Source: Cydia pomonella (taxonomy: Eukaryota; Arthropoda; Insecta; Lepidoptera; Tortricidae). From it: a stretch of 64,000 nt of DNA. The notes under the pieces were generated by a model. The model saw only the letters and a program-made list of their open reading frames with translations, was not told the DNA's origin and did not search any database. The stretch's first letter is position 1. The number at the start of each line of letters is the position of its first letter. Position numbers and translations under genes: made by a program. Location: the NCBI RefSeq assembly GCF_033807575.1, contig NC_084727.1, positions 2,480,001-2,544,000 of the forward strand, given 5' to 3'. Below are positions 63,270-64,000 of the stretch, piece after piece.

Positions 63270-63339
63270 GTAACTAAATGTTCTTTTACATATCTCTTTC
63301 TCGCTCTAACGGATAGCTGCGTCCGTATCATGACTCCTG

Positions 63340-63620
63340 GACCAGCGAGATGGCCATGCGATGGTTATGACTCCTCTACACAATAGTCCAGCGCTCGACC
63401 AGCAAGATGGTCATGAGATGGTTGAGAGCACGCATCAGATGTTGGTTGTGCGGACGAAAAACCGACACCCTGGCCATCCCACCGCGCCATAAGCCATCCG
63501 AAACCAGTACCCTCTACACACTGGCCCGTCTTAGTGGTCCAGTATGACGGCCCATCTTAGTGGGCCAGAATGATGGCCCATCGTGTAAAGGAGCCATCAG
63601 ATGTCCGGCTAACCATCTAT
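63340..63620. repeat. Dispersed repeat in PRPF3 intron 10
   Basis: Short near-repeats (AGCGAGATGGCCATGCGATGG, AGCAAGATGGTCATGAGATGG; GGCCCATCTTAGTGGGCCAG, GGCCCGTCTTAGTGGTCCAG) suggest a rearranged MITE. The rest of the window (63620-64000) shows nothing further. Confidence 0.5.
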
Positions 63621-64000
63621 CATAAGATCGTGAAATTCCGGGAAACGACAGCGGCATCTATCGGTGAGTGGCGTAACTCACTTAGGCTGTAACGCAGGAC
63701 AGTACTACTAGCGCCCTCTATTGGCGGGTATTATGGAGGGATGGGGAACCTAAGGCGACATGGGCGAATGTCCGCGCGGCAGAAAAACGCGCGCGCTTAC
63801 TTAGATAAACAATCTTGACGTATGTTTAAAAAAAAAGATTGAAAAACTCTTTAAAATAAATGGTTTATATTACTTACGAAAGCAAACGAATGTAAATAAT
63901 CTTATATTATTTATAATTGTTATACATTTGCTGTGACTTATTTTTCAAAAGTGTTTCTTAATAAAGAATCAAGATCGTTTACCTTACGAACTATAAGGCC

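Noticed and set aside
62551..62886. A host C2H2 zinc-finger gene in intron 9
   Set aside because: The finger is the last part of a known type of LINE protein ending (R-Y-K-D-V-L-K-R-H-L ... F-G-F-A-S-H-V-R-A-H), not a tandem finger array.
1..64000. CRISPR arrays, operons, ribosome-binding sites, bacterial-type terminators
   Set aside because: Spliced genes, SINEs and LINEs show eukaryotic nuclear DNA. The direct repeats found are microsatellites or transposon parts with no regular spacer pattern.

Overview
The window is animal nuclear DNA, most likely from a moth or butterfly. It is AT-rich, its genes are split by GT-AG introns, and it is full of short inverted-repeat elements, tRNA-derived SINEs and 5'-truncated LINE tails of kinds common in Lepidoptera. 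The species cannot be named from the sequence alone.

There are three sets of genes. (1) 7579-11476 (+): at least the last two exons of a C2H2 zinc-finger gene, with twelve fingers and a broken thirteenth finger left just past the stop codon. (2) 20041-63269 (+): the first ten coding exons (547 codons, all joins in phase) of PRPF3/Prp3, a U4/U6 snRNP splicing protein. The gene runs off the right edge, so its C-terminal domain is outside the window. (3) 40659-49629 (-): four related small secreted-protein genes in tandem inside the 26.4-kb intron 8 of PRPF3, on the opposite strand. Their shared plan is a signal peptide, a pro-region (three of four with a furin-type R-x-x-R-D site), an Asn/Tyr-rich spacer, and a C-terminal two-cysteine module of the form C-P-x-G-x-V-[RK]-x-G-x-[RK]-C. 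One copy carries an in-frame stop, and one has grown into a 306-residue Asn/Tyr-rich protein. I do not recognise this family as a named one; it is the best candidate here for an undescribed system.

Layout: 1-7.5 kb is repeats and LINE tails; 7.5-11.6 kb the zinc-finger gene; 11.6-20 kb nested transposons (a TACACCGTG-ended element split by a piggyBac-like insert, a complete but dead Tc1/mariner element, several foldbacks); 20-35.6 kb PRPF3 exons 1-8; 35.6-62 kb intron 8 with the secreted family and two 2.3-2.7 kb hAT-like elements with perfect 8-bp target duplications; 62-64 kb PRPF3 exons 9-10.

Other points: PRPF3 intron 3 holds a 20-codon copy of part of exon 3 in which six of seven differences are synonymous. 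Transposable elements lie within about 20-55 bp of the splice acceptors of exons 5, 6, 8 and 9. A 5S rRNA fragment is spliced into one copy of a dispersed repeat. Paralogous 'empty sites' inside the window document two separate TA-target insertions.
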